From Pelagibacteraceae bacterium AG-325-J13 (GTDB lineage: Bacteria > Pseudomonadota > Alphaproteobacteria > Pelagibacterales > Pelagibacteraceae), in assembly GCA_003282835.1 (NCBI GenBank), contig QBYL01000006.1, positions 1 to 45,204 on the forward strand: a stretch of DNA of 45,204 nt, given 5' to 3'. Numbering within the stretch: position 1 is the stretch's first letter; each line of letters starts with the position of its first letter. Both the position numbers and the translations under genes were made by a program. A model generated the notes under the pieces. The model searched no databases and was not told the DNA's origin. It saw nothing but the letters and a program-made list of their open reading frames with translations. This document shows positions 24,101 through 31,025 of this stretch, in pieces.

Positions 24101-24948
24101 CAGTTGTATACATAATTGACATTGAGGGTGAAGGAGAAATTTTAAAAACCATTAATATCACCGACACTAGTAGTAGCAACATTGTCAATTCCATCCCCGC
24201 TGATTTAACAATTATCACAGCCGACCAAACGCAAAAAGCAAACTACCATGGTGCTATGATTTATGCAGCTGACCTAGAGGGAAAAATTACGAAAATTAAT
24301 GCCACGGACAAGGGGAATATGTTTGATCAGACAGTTCTATTTAATGCAGAGTCTAATTCATCGAACGGAAGATATATTTATGACTCACTCGAAGCTACAA
24401 TAAACAATGATAAGTTATGGTTATATTTTGGAACAGGTGACAAACATAGGTTACAAACAAAAAATTCAAATGTTAGAAATAGATTATACGGTATCAAGGA
24501 TAAAGATTTTCCAAATCATAGACCAGTTTTACCGGCTGGTGATGTAAGTCAATGTAAAACAGGTAAAAATAATTGTCCTACAGATAATGACTTGGGTTGG
24601 TACAAAGATTTAGATAACTCTAAAAAAGTTACAGCAAAACCAACTATTGATAATGATTTAGTTTATTTTCCGATTTATGAACCATTGGATGCTGCAAAAA
24701 TTTGTGATGCAGGTAACGCTCTTTTATATAGTAGCAGCTCAACCTGTGGAGATGCCAGCTTTAGAAAAATAGGTTCAGGTGTATTATCTGAGGTTCTTGT
24801 TCAGAAAGATAATATTATAGTTGGAATTTCAGGGGAAGCCTCTAAAGATAGCGATCTTAAATCCAAAGATAATTTAGTATCTTTAAAGTCAAAATCTAAA
24901 AAGACTGATGATAAAATTATCATCGATGGCTGGAGACAATTAGACTAA
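21139..24948 (+). CDS. pilY1: PilY1-type tip adhesin with a propeller inserted in its VWA domain
   Basis: 1,269 residues with a signal peptide (MKKKITVVGFLFCLFISNVF). Residues about 35-46 hold the VWA MIDAS motif MLDNSGSM. Residues about 60-400 read as NHL-type beta-propeller repeats (NIDSKGNIYV, AISPDGTKLAVV, DSSNNVYVVDGPKHMIKKF, DSSDNIWVADSYNHLVKQV). The rest of the VWA domain resumes near 405 (RMDIARKVIKRIV, GGGTYLAPALN, YLIVISDGVW). The C-terminal half (about 800-1200) is the PilY1 propeller (VVIAGANSGILHAFDSKDG, WRTILMSALGAGGHGYFAID) and includes DEDGDSNTSE near 735, an acidic segment. PilY1 caps the pilus and mediates adhesion. The inserted propeller is atypical. Confidence 0.92.
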   Translation: MKKKITVVGFLFCLFISNVFAKSPPLGTGALIPTNIMLMLDNSGSMAWDLSGNQLNSNSFLNNPTDINIDSKGNIYVWSSSNTVVEGKNYKLLVFNPDGTFKKAMIEYNQSGQAYFNQTCGKSYGSNPKFDIHNDQIYYLDTGYRTSVHVVDLNGNCIRTKQIEHQRYGSYMTPYMTIEVTDNHIYLGTGRCSFYCYNNATNQRDGQRGGGSITILTRSNLNKITSFGGQGSYYQHNLWGDQSDIAISPDGTKLAVVSKGASSVCLHNVSNGGTVISNSCTKVGGRPNGRPNQNYDRTWWKAWDYGGSYPDWHYDPFGVAFDSSNNVYVVDGPKHMIKKFNSSGTYVSKYGSRDCWAAGGDFCHPRGVFIDSSDNIWVADSYNHLVKQVSFNSSNVGSKVATLSTEPVSRMDIARKVIKRIVSNTELTSSANFGLMEWGHPYRSIRWNAAYRYDTWRYNYYGTRIRVPVSADGAKKIFTDVDNVFAGGGTYLAPALNIAKNYFANGHSGFSSPRIPGAKCQSNYLIVISDGVWASHNQVRGITRDLKSQYEIKTFSVGFAVSSLSSSTKQRYVDLAVDGGTVSPLYADNEAEMIAKLTDAIKQVVSGSLTFNNPAIMSDVQKGDFIYQSTFKYSKNTQWEGHLKKHKFNSSTGQIGTTEWDAADKLNSKSSSSRNLWTAGIGIEGTNNFTTSYRDQLKNLLFPDNLYPTTQSAPTSSQVDGLINFIRGDDVFDEDGDSNTSESRHKLADIYHANVNVVGPVDGVSNSNDGTVNYDKKTSYYNYLNNYGNFKTGNSCGEACNTRSEVVIAGANSGILHAFDSKDGNELWGYIPPNVIGKLKTMITNKDNASNPIYGIDGTATIKDIFFDDTTDNVDNPRWRTILMSALGAGGHGYFAIDITNIKSPKHLFAIENDTFNNTVKIWDSSERVKEYGYTPGIPMGNPGVDYQKLGEAWSAPYIFRIKHNGKDKWVAAVGGGFNGATNPNYGSVVYIIDIEGEGEILKTINITDTSSSNIVNSIPADLTIITADQTQKANYHGAMIYAADLEGKITKINATDKGNMFDQTVLFNAESNSSNGRYIYDSLEATINNDKLWLYFGTGDKHRLQTKNSNVRNRLYGIKDKDFPNHRPVLPAGDVSQCKTGKNNCPTDNDLGWYKDLDNSKKVTAKPTIDNDLVYFPIYEPLDAAKICDAGNALLYSSSSTCGDASFRKIGSGVLSEVLVQKDNIIVGISGEASKDSDLKSKDNLVSLKSKSKKTDDKIIIDGWRQLD

Positions 24949-25709
24949 TTTAAGACCACATATTGCTGAAGATTAAAAAAATATTCTAATATCGCTGCTA
25001 ATATTATAAATGGGCCAAAAGGAATAATTGAGCCTGTTGATCTATTTTTAAATAACAAAGATGGTAGTACAAATAACAATCCAAGAACTGATGCTACAAA
25101 TAATATAATAAAGATTGGTTTTACACCTAATAAAAATCCAAATGCTGATAAAAGTTTAGCGTCACCTAATCCCATAGCTTCTTTATTTCTTATCTTCTTA
25201 TAAATAAAAATAATTAACCAGATTATTAGATATCCAAGTGCACCTCCTAATAAACTATCAGGTAAGTTATAATTTAATTTTAAAAAGTCTTGCGTGGTAA
25301 AATTTTTAGTAATACCTATCAAAATTAAGGAAAAATTTAAACTATCTGGAATAATATAATGTTTTAGATCTATAAAAAATATAATTAGTAAAATTATAAA
25401 AATTATACAAATTAAAACAAAGTCAAAACTAGGTCCTAGTGTTTTATAAAAAAACATAAAAGCTAAACCTGTAAGAAGCTCAACAATAAAATACTGTTTA
25501 GATATTTTTTTTTTGCAAGTTCTACATTTAAAACTAAGTATTAAAGAGGATAGTAATGGTATATTATCGTGCCAAGCTATCTTTTTTTTACACTTTGGGC
25601 AATGAGATCTATCTTTTACTATGTCTAAATCTAATGGAAGTCTATGTATACAAACATTTGCAAAACTTCCAAAAATTAAACCTAATAATATTATAAATAT
25701 TTCAATCAA
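24945..25709 (-). CDS. pilD: Prepilin peptidase / N-methyltransferase PilD
   Basis: A 254-residue multi-span membrane protein. The N-terminal GSFANVCIHRLP and the CPKC...CRTC zinc pairs mark the methyltransferase part; the catalytic aspartates lie in FIDLKHYIIPD and GLGDAKLLSAFGF. It cleaves the leaders of all the pilins and methylates the new Phe1, at the inner membrane. The gene is convergent with pilY1 (4-base overlap) and follows two small genes in its own short operon. Confidence 0.95.
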   Translation of the reverse strand: MIEIFIILLGLIFGSFANVCIHRLPLDLDIVKDRSHCPKCKKKIAWHDNIPLLSSLILSFKCRTCKKKISKQYFIVELLTGLAFMFFYKTLGPSFDFVLICIIFIILLIIFFIDLKHYIIPDSLNFSLILIGITKNFTTQDFLKLNYNLPDSLLGGALGYLIIWLIIFIYKKIRNKEAMGLGDAKLLSAFGFLLGVKPIFIILFVASVLGLLFVLPSLLFKNRSTGSIIPFGPFIILAAILEYFFNLQQYVVLN

Positions 25710-25711
25710 AA

Positions 25712-25837
25712 TTAAAAGATTTCACTAATATTAAATCTAGAATAAATATGTAGTACTTGATCTATAAAATAATCTACAAAAACAATGCTATCATTTATAT
25801 ATACTTCTAAATTTGGTGAGTAAATAATCAGCTCCAT
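25712..25837 (-). CDS. Small ORF (41 aa) upstream of pilD, unknown
   Basis: An ATG shares its A with the TAA of the upstream 73-codon gene (TAATG) and the ORF ends 2 bases before the pilD start, so it is packed like a true operon gene. The product starts MELIIYSPNLEVYINDSIVF and ends RFNISEIF; it is acidic-hydrophobic with no recognised domain. It could be a short translated coupler rather than a functional protein. Confidence 0.45.
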   Translation of the reverse strand: MELIIYSPNLEVYINDSIVFVDYFIDQVLHIYSRFNISEIF

Positions 25838-26058
25838 TAAAAAAGTTCTTTAATATCTTTTATTAATCTTTTAAATGAGTCTGGGTTCCAAATAAAATAA
25901 AATAAATAGATTGAAATTAATGGGATCAACCCAAACCAAAGCCATTCTTCCCAGTTAAAACCCTTATACCTGCCAGGCGATTTAAGCCCATTATACCAAG
26001 TTAAGTAGCCTACGGCTAAAAGCCAAATTAATGAAAATGATAATATATATTTTTTCAT
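25837..26058 (-). CDS. Small membrane protein (73 aa), unknown
   Basis: Two hydrophobic segments (about residues 4-22 and 40-58) flank a loop with GRYKGFNWEEWLWFG, and the C-terminus is basic. No family recognised. It is the first gene of the pilD operon and the last gene before the right island end. A role in prepilin processing or in the inner-membrane platform is possible from context only. Confidence 0.6.
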   Translation of the reverse strand: MKKYILSFSLIWLLAVGYLTWYNGLKSPGRYKGFNWEEWLWFGLIPLISIYLFYFIWNPDSFKRLIKDIKELF

Positions 26059-26111
26059 TTAAAAAATAAGCGTTAAAATTTATTTAAATTTAAATTTTTT
26101 ATTAACTAAAG

Positions 26112-26131
26112 TCTATCCCTATGCTATCACT
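26112..26131 (+). repeat. Right-end copy of the arm-like repeat
   Basis: TCTATCCCTATGCTATCACT matches the two left-end copies (2797 and 2841) with a single A-to-G change and the same orientation; the preceding AAAG is shared with the first left copy. It lies about 84 bp inside the 40-bp core repeat. The 293-bp gap 26059-26351 holds this repeat, the tRNA half and its promoter, and no credible gene. Confidence 0.65.
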
Positions 26132-26214
26132 TGCAACAAATAGTAAATATTTTATATTAAGTAATAATGTTGTTAAACCTAGTGGATTTGCAAGAAATGA
26201 GTTTTTTGTAGATA

Positions 26215-26254
26215 TCGTTGGCAACGAGACGCTCTACCACTGAGCTATGCCCGC
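26215..26254 (-). repeat. Right attachment-site repeat: orphan 5' half of tRNA-Gly
   Basis: This exact 40-bp copy of the tRNA-Gly 5' half (acceptor 5' strand, D arm, anticodon loop) has no 3' half; after the anticodon stem the sequence diverges completely. It cannot make a functional tRNA. It is preceded by a good promoter (26266-26295), which suggests this is the original chromosomal 5' end displaced by integration of the island. Confidence 0.85.
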
Positions 26255-26265
26255 AAACAAAAACG

Positions 26266-26295
26266 AGTATAATATAATGTTTTCAACTTGGTCAA
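26266..26295 (-). promoter_or_regulatory. Orphan tRNA promoter upstream of the tRNA-Gly 5' half
   Basis: Minus strand: TTGACC (26290-26295), 18-base spacer, TATACT (26266-26271), ending 11 bases before the first base of the tRNA fragment. It is close to the sigma-70 consensus and correctly placed for a tRNA gene. It likely drove the tRNA before the island separated the two halves. Confidence 0.6.
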
Positions 26296-26351
26296 CCATA
26301 ATAAAATGACGCTATCAGGAAACACAAAATTCGATTATACTTTGCTGTGTT

Positions 26352-26969
26352 ATGAAAGAATTTCCCAAACAAATTCCTATATTTCCGTTAAGTGGTGTTA
26401 TTTACTTTCCTAAAACTAATCTACCCTTAAATATTTTTGAGAAAAGATACTTGGAACTTGTAGAAGATATAATTAGAAAAGATAAACTTATGGGAATGAT
26501 TCAGTCTAAGGGAAATTTAAATGAAATATATAAAGTAGGTTGTCTAGGAAAAATTAGTGATTACCAGAAAAGTAATGATGGTAGAATTTTAATTAATCTA
26601 ACAGGTATTACTAGATTTCAAGTCATAGAAGAAATAGACAATACCAAGCTTTATCGAGAATTCAAAGTAACGTACGACAAATTTAATCAAGACTTAAATC
26701 CCTCCTCAGATGAAGTGAATATTGAAAATACGACAGAAAAAGCTGAGATATTTTTTAAAAGAAGTGGTTTAGTACTTAACTGGAAAGAGTTTGATAAACT
26801 TAATAAATTAGAAAAGATAAATACCTTAGCAATGATATCTCCAATTACCAATGAAGAAAAACAAAAGTTGTTGGAAGCGATAACTCTAAAAGAAAAGAAT
26901 GAAATATTAGAAGAGATAATAAACTTTTATTTACATGATTCTAATTACAACAACCAAACAATACAATAG
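26352..26969 (+). CDS. Lon substrate-binding (N-terminal) domain protein
   Basis: A 205-residue protein whose start, QIPIFPLSGVIYFPKTNLPL followed by NIFEKRYLELVEDII, matches the LON N-terminal domain found alone in many alphaproteobacteria. No AAA or protease domain follows. The pattern LMGMIQ...VGCLGKI...DGRILINLTGITRF is also typical. Function unclear, probably protein binding. It is the first core gene to the right of the island and is convergent with rho (7 bases apart). Confidence 0.85.
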   Translation: MKEFPKQIPIFPLSGVIYFPKTNLPLNIFEKRYLELVEDIIRKDKLMGMIQSKGNLNEIYKVGCLGKISDYQKSNDGRILINLTGITRFQVIEEIDNTKLYREFKVTYDKFNQDLNPSSDEVNIENTTEKAEIFFKRSGLVLNWKEFDKLNKLEKINTLAMISPITNEEKQKLLEAITLKEKNEILEEIINFYLHDSNYNNQTIQ

Positions 26970-26976
26970 TTCAAAT

Positions 26977-28251
26977 TTAATTTGCTGATTTATTCATTGA
27001 GTCGAAAAAGTCAGCATTGTTTTTGGTATTTTTAAGTTTTGAGATTAAAAATTCTATGCCATCCATTGTGCCCATAGGGCTAATAATTCTTCTAAGAACA
27101 TTCATTTTTGAAAGATCATCTTTTTCAAAAAGGAGCTCTTCTCTTCTTGTGCCTGATCTAGTTATATCTAATGCTGGATATATTCTCTTATCAGCAACTT
27201 TTCTATCTAATATAAGTTCTGAATTACCCGTACCTTTAAACTCTTCAAAAATTACTTCATCCATTCTGCTGCCGGTGTCTATTAACGCTGTAGAAATTAT
27301 AGTCAACGAACCACCTTCTTCTACATTTCTTGCAGCACCAAAAAATCTTTTTGGACGTTGAAGCGCGTTTGCATCAACACCACCAGTTAGAACTTTACCA
27401 GAGCTTGGTATAACTGCATTGTAAGCTCTTCCTAATCTAGTTATAGAGTCTAAAAGTATCACTACATCTTTTTTATGTTCAACTAATCTTTTTGCTTTTT
27501 CTATTACCATTTCTGCTACTGCAACGTGTCTTGAAGCAGGTTCATCGAAAGTTGAGGCCACTACTTCGCCTTTCACAGACCTTTGCATGTCTGTTACTTC
27601 TTCTGGTCTCTCATCAATTAGCAACACCATAAGATAGCATTCTGGATGATTGGCTGTAATTGACTGAGCTATGTTTTGTAAGATAATTGTTTTTCCCGCC
27701 CTAGGAGGAGATACTATTAAAGATCGCTGACCTTTACCTATTGGACTTACTAAATCAATTAAACGAGCTGTATTGTCAGGTTTTTTTTCTACTTTGGAAC
27801 TTTCAACTTCTAATTTTATTCTCTCATTAGGATACAATGGGGTTAAATTATCAAATGCAATTTTATTTTTTCCTTTTTCTGGATCATCAAAATTTATTTT
27901 ATTAACTTTTAATAAAGCAAAATACCTTTCTGCATCTTTGGGTCCTCTTATTTCCCCTTCTACTGAATCTCCTGTTCTTAATCCAAATCTTCTTATTTGA
28001 CTTGGACTCACATAAATATCGTCGGGGCCGGGTAAATAATTCGACTCAATAGCTCTTAAAAAACCAAAACCGTCTTGTAGCACTTCAAGCACCCCCGTAG
28101 CAGTAATTTGCTCATTTTTTTCTGCTAATTTTTTTAATATTGCAAAAAGTATCTCTTGCTTTCTTAAAGTGCTTGGATTTTCAATGCCGAGTTTCTCTGC
28201 TTCACTGATTAATTCTGCAGGATTTTTTTGCTTTAACTCTTGTAAATTCAT
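26977..28251 (-). CDS. rho: Transcription termination factor Rho
   Basis: A 424-residue RNA-dependent hexameric ATPase. It has an N-terminal Rho-N helical domain (about 1-45), the cold-shock RNA-binding domain ([14 protein letters not shown]...[16 protein letters not shown]) and a RecA-like motor with Walker [12 protein letters not shown], Walker [17 protein letters not shown], and the Q and R loops ([20 protein letters not shown]). Standard length and no insert. Its location beside hemJ-hemH-hemE is typical of alphaproteobacterial origin regions. Confidence 0.98.
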   Translation of the reverse strand: MNLQELKQKNPAELISEAEKLGIENPSTLRKQEILFAILKKLAEKNEQITATGVLEVLQDGFGFLRAIESNYLPGPDDIYVSPSQIRRFGLRTGDSVEGEIRGPKDAERYFALLKVNKINFDDPEKGKNKIAFDNLTPLYPNERIKLEVESSKVEKKPDNTARLIDLVSPIGKGQRSLIVSPPRAGKTIILQNIAQSITANHPECYLMVLLIDERPEEVTDMQRSVKGEVVASTFDEPASRHVAVAEMVIEKAKRLVEHKKDVVILLDSITRLGRAYNAVIPSSGKVLTGGVDANALQRPKRFFGAARNVEEGGSLTIISTALIDTGSRMDEVIFEEFKGTGNSELILDRKVADKRIYPALDITRSGTRREELLFEKDDLSKMNVLRRIISPMGTMDGIEFLISKLKNTKNNADFFDSMNKSAN

Positions 28252-28319
28252 GTGATTGTTTATGTCTCTATAGGTAAGTAGCTTAAATATATGTCTTTTA
28301 AAACATTTTTCAACCCCTT

Positions 28320-28751
28320 TTATAAGGGTTTAAAAACAACAAGAAACACGATAACTATAAGCAATATTGTTGGTATTTCATTAATAATTCTGAAAAATTT
28401 AGATTTTTTAGTATTATTATCTTTGGCAAATAAGCGAAGGTGTTTACCAAGGTAAAAATGGTAGTGTGTCAGAAGTAATACAGCAACAATTTTTATTTGC
28501 ATCCATAATTGAGAAAAAACAGTAAATCCTAAACTGTGAATTAACAGAAAACCAAATAACCAAGACAATATCATTGCCGGCATCATGATATAATTGTAAA
28601 GCTTTCGTTCCATTGTTTTAAAAACTGTTCTTTGAGACTCATGCACAGCTTCTGAGTGATAAACAAAAATTCTTGGCAGATACAAAAGTCCTGCAAACCA
28701 AGAGATTACAGCAATTAAATGAAGAGATTTGAAGAGCAAGTATGAATTCAT
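28320..28751 (-). CDS. hemJ: Protoporphyrinogen IX oxidase HemJ
   Basis: A 143-residue protein with four membrane spans. The first helix, [20 protein letters not shown], contains the conserved His and the [10 protein letters not shown] motif of HemJ (UPF0093). HemJ oxidises protoporphyrinogen IX, the step before ferrochelatase, and the gene lies 7 bases after hemH on the same strand, giving hemE-hemH-hemJ in order. The later [12 protein letters not shown] segment matches the family too. Confidence 0.92.
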   Translation of the reverse strand: MNSYLLFKSLHLIAVISWFAGLLYLPRIFVYHSEAVHESQRTVFKTMERKLYNYIMMPAMILSWLFGFLLIHSLGFTVFSQLWMQIKIVAVLLLTHYHFYLGKHLRLFAKDNNTKKSKFFRIINEIPTILLIVIVFLVVFKPL

Positions 28752-28758
28752 ATTTTTC

Positions 28759-29751
28759 TTATAAATATTTTGTTACTAATTTTCGAAAAAGCTCTATATG
28801 ATCGGAATTATCGTTAAGACAAGGTATTAAATCAAAATTTTTTCCACCATTATCTAAAAAAACTTCTTTTCCTTGGATGTTTATTTCTTCTAAAGTTTCA
28901 ACGCAGTCTGAAGCAAAACCTGGGCAAATAACAAGTAGATTTCTTACTCCTTTGGAGGGTAATTCCTCTAAAGTTTTATCAGTATAAGGTGTAAGCCATT
29001 CTTGAGGTCCAAATCTGGATTGAAAAGTCGTTGCAATTTCAATTTCGTTAAACTTTTCTTTAATGAGTCTTGTAGTTTTCTGGCAATAACAATGATAAGG
29101 ATCACCTCTATCAAAATAAGATTTGGGAATACCATGATAGGAAGATATTATCAAATCAGGCTTCCAATTTATTTCCTTAATTTTTTTTTGTATTGAATTA
29201 ATCAAACATTCAATATAAAACGGATTACTTTCATAATGGGGTATAATTTGTAAACTTGGTTGCCATCTCATTTTCATCAATGATCTGTATACCTCGTCAC
29301 AGACAGTTGCAGTGGTTGCTGCCGCATATTGAGGATATAATGGAAGTATTACAATATTTTCACATCCTTCCTCTTTTAATTTATCAAGTTTTGAATTTAT
29401 GCTTGGATTTCCATATCTCATTGCGAAGTCTACAATTAAATTTTCATTACCTATTTTATTTCTAAGTTTTGTTGTTTGCATGCGAGTGAAATATAATAAT
29501 GGGGACTCATTAGACTCTTTTCGCCAAATTTTTTTATAAGCATGCGCTGTTTTTGACGGTCTGAAAGTTAGAATAAATAAATTTAGAATAATTTGCCAAA
29601 CAATTGGATTTAGTTCTATAACTCGTCTATCTGAAAGAAATTCTTTCAAATAACGTCTTATGTCCCACCAATTGGTAGAGTCTGGAGTTCCTAAATTTAC
29701 AAGAAGAATTCCTGTTTTACCATATTTTACTTTTGGGTGGTTAGATTTCAT
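28759..29751 (-). CDS. hemH: Ferrochelatase
   Basis: A 330-residue class I ferrochelatase inserting Fe2+ into protoporphyrin IX. Visible motifs: LLVNLGTPDSTNWWDIRRYL, ILPLYPQYAAATT, ISSYHGIPKSYFDRGDPY with the catalytic His, and a C-terminal VICPGFASDCVETLEEI with the conserved Glu. It overlaps hemE by 4 bases and is followed by hemJ. Pathway end-product: haem. Confidence 0.96.
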   Translation of the reverse strand: MKSNHPKVKYGKTGILLVNLGTPDSTNWWDIRRYLKEFLSDRRVIELNPIVWQIILNLFILTFRPSKTAHAYKKIWRKESNESPLLYFTRMQTTKLRNKIGNENLIVDFAMRYGNPSINSKLDKLKEEGCENIVILPLYPQYAAATTATVCDEVYRSLMKMRWQPSLQIIPHYESNPFYIECLINSIQKKIKEINWKPDLIISSYHGIPKSYFDRGDPYHCYCQKTTRLIKEKFNEIEIATTFQSRFGPQEWLTPYTDKTLEELPSKGVRNLLVICPGFASDCVETLEEINIQGKEVFLDNGGKNFDLIPCLNDNSDHIELFRKLVTKYL

Positions 29752-30752
29752 GAATGTTGCCTATAAAATTTAATCAATTTATCTAATCTAACAGGATCTG
29801 TTTCCGGAAGTAAACCGTGTCCTAAATTAAAAATATAAGGAATATCTTGAAAAATTTTAACATATTTCGCCGCTGCTTCGAGCATTATACTTTCCGTTTC
29901 TAGTAAAGTCTTAGGGTGTAACCCTCCTTGCAATGTAACATTTTTTAAATTGTCTTTACACCAACGAGGGTCTAAGTCATAATCTAAATTTAGCGCATCG
30001 GGTTTAACGAACTTATTAAAATCTGAATATTTTTCTTTAATACCTTTAGGAAAACAAATGACGGGTGTTCTCATCTTTTTACAATATTCCACTAATTTTA
30101 AGTTTGGTTCGTAACAAAATTTTACTAGATCGCTTTCAGACAATAATCCAGCCCAGGAGTCAAAAATTTGTATTATTTCTGCTCCAGCATTAATCTGATT
30201 TTTAATATGCAAGCACAAGTATTCATGTAGAATATCTAAAACATCATCCATTGTTTCTGAGCTTAACAAACTTTCTATGCGTGGAGATTTATCCTTTGAT
30301 AAATTGAGCATATATATTAACAAAGTCCATGGCGCACCAACAAATCCTATTAAAGATTTAGTATTGTCCAATTTTTCTCTTGTAATTTTTATAGCATCAT
30401 AAACGGGTTTCATCTTGTTTAGAAAATCCTTAGGTTTATTGTCTTTTAGTTTTTCAAATCTAAAATTTTTAAGTTTTGGACCACCTTCTGTTTTAAAATC
30501 CACATTTTGGCCAAGAATGTGTGGGACCAACAGTATGTCGGAAAAAATTATTGCAGCATCTAAATCAAATCTTTTAATTGGTTGTAAAGTTATTTCTGCA
30601 CTTAATTCACTATTTAAGCATAATTTTATGAAATCTCTGTTTTTGAGTCTTATTTCCCTGAATTCTGGTAAATATCTTCCTGCTTGTCTCATAAACCAAA
30701 CAGATTTACAAGAAACATCTTTATCGACTAAAATTTTCCTTAACACATTCAT
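29748..30752 (-). CDS. hemE: Uroporphyrinogen decarboxylase
   Basis: 334 residues, standard length. The start contains the signature VWFMRQAGRYLPEFRE, followed by DAAIIFSDILLVPHILG, the second signature GFVGAPWTLLIYML, and a C-terminal FNLGHGLLPETDP. It converts uroporphyrinogen III to coproporphyrinogen III. It is the first gene of the hemE-hemH-hemJ unit and faces the candidate origin with ppsR divergent on the other side. Confidence 0.97.
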   Translation of the reverse strand: MNVLRKILVDKDVSCKSVWFMRQAGRYLPEFREIRLKNRDFIKLCLNSELSAEITLQPIKRFDLDAAIIFSDILLVPHILGQNVDFKTEGGPKLKNFRFEKLKDNKPKDFLNKMKPVYDAIKITREKLDNTKSLIGFVGAPWTLLIYMLNLSKDKSPRIESLLSSETMDDVLDILHEYLCLHIKNQINAGAEIIQIFDSWAGLLSESDLVKFCYEPNLKLVEYCKKMRTPVICFPKGIKEKYSDFNKFVKPDALNLDYDLDPRWCKDNLKNVTLQGGLHPKTLLETESIMLEAAAKYVKIFQDIPYIFNLGHGLLPETDPVRLDKLIKFYRQHS

Positions 30753-31025
30753 TTTATATAAATTAAGTTTTAAACTAATGGTTAATTAGTAGGTCCTGTT
30801 AGTTACTAATATAACTATTTATACATAATTTATACAATTTGAATTTTAAAAATTACTTAGTTTTGGCTTAAAATAAGACATATTACAGTCTTTATAAACA
30901 AATATAGAATAAGAATATCAACATCTAACAAATTGTTAGAATAATGTTAATTATTGTTAATTAATTTTTGAAATTTTAATAAAAGATGAATAACGCAAAC
31001 TTATTAAATAGATATTAACAAAGAT
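30753..31025. other. Candidate chromosomal replication origin between hemE and ppsR
   Basis: In Caulobacter and Rickettsia the origin lies next to hemE, on the side of the RP001/DUF299 gene; the same gene pair flanks this 273-bp gap. The gap is extremely AT-rich and has three DnaA-box-like 9-mers in one orientation (TTATACATA 30819, TTATACAAT 30830, TTATAAACA 30892), each about two changes from TTATCCACA, plus a perfect 8+1+8 palindrome at 30924-30940 and TGTTAATTA repeats at 30945-30963. Genes on both sides mostly point away from the gap. The call is based on synteny; the boxes alone are weak. Confidence 0.55.
30924..30940. repeat. Perfect inverted repeat in the hemE-ppsR gap
   Basis: TCTAACAA-A-TTGTTAGA is a perfect palindrome around one A. 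Its half site TTGTTAGA resembles the TTTGTTAGAA and TGTGTTAGAA sites of the pilus regulatory region. It may be an operator for ppsR, an origin element, or chance in AT-rich DNA. Confidence 0.5.

Larger units (their letters stand above)
2659..26254. mobile_element. Putative tRNA-Gly-integrated genomic island carrying a type IV pilus system
   Basis: Two exact 40-bp direct repeats, 23,556 bp apart, mark the ends. Each is the 5' half of tRNA-Gly(GCC). Between them lies only pilus machinery plus a few small unknowns, while the genes on both sides are ordinary core genes. Secondary repeats lie about 100-155 bp inside the left end and about 85 bp inside the right end, as expected for arm sites of a tyrosine recombinase. 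No integrase, transposase, relaxase or phage gene is present, so the element is either decayed, mobilised in trans, or retained as a domesticated island. The sequence shows the repeats and the content; mobility is inferred. Confidence 0.75.

Noticed and set aside
30945-30966. CtrA-type TTAA-N7-TTAA site near the candidate origin
   Set aside because: The TTAA pairs here are 6 or 10 bases apart, not 7, and such pairs are expected by chance in this AT-rich DNA.
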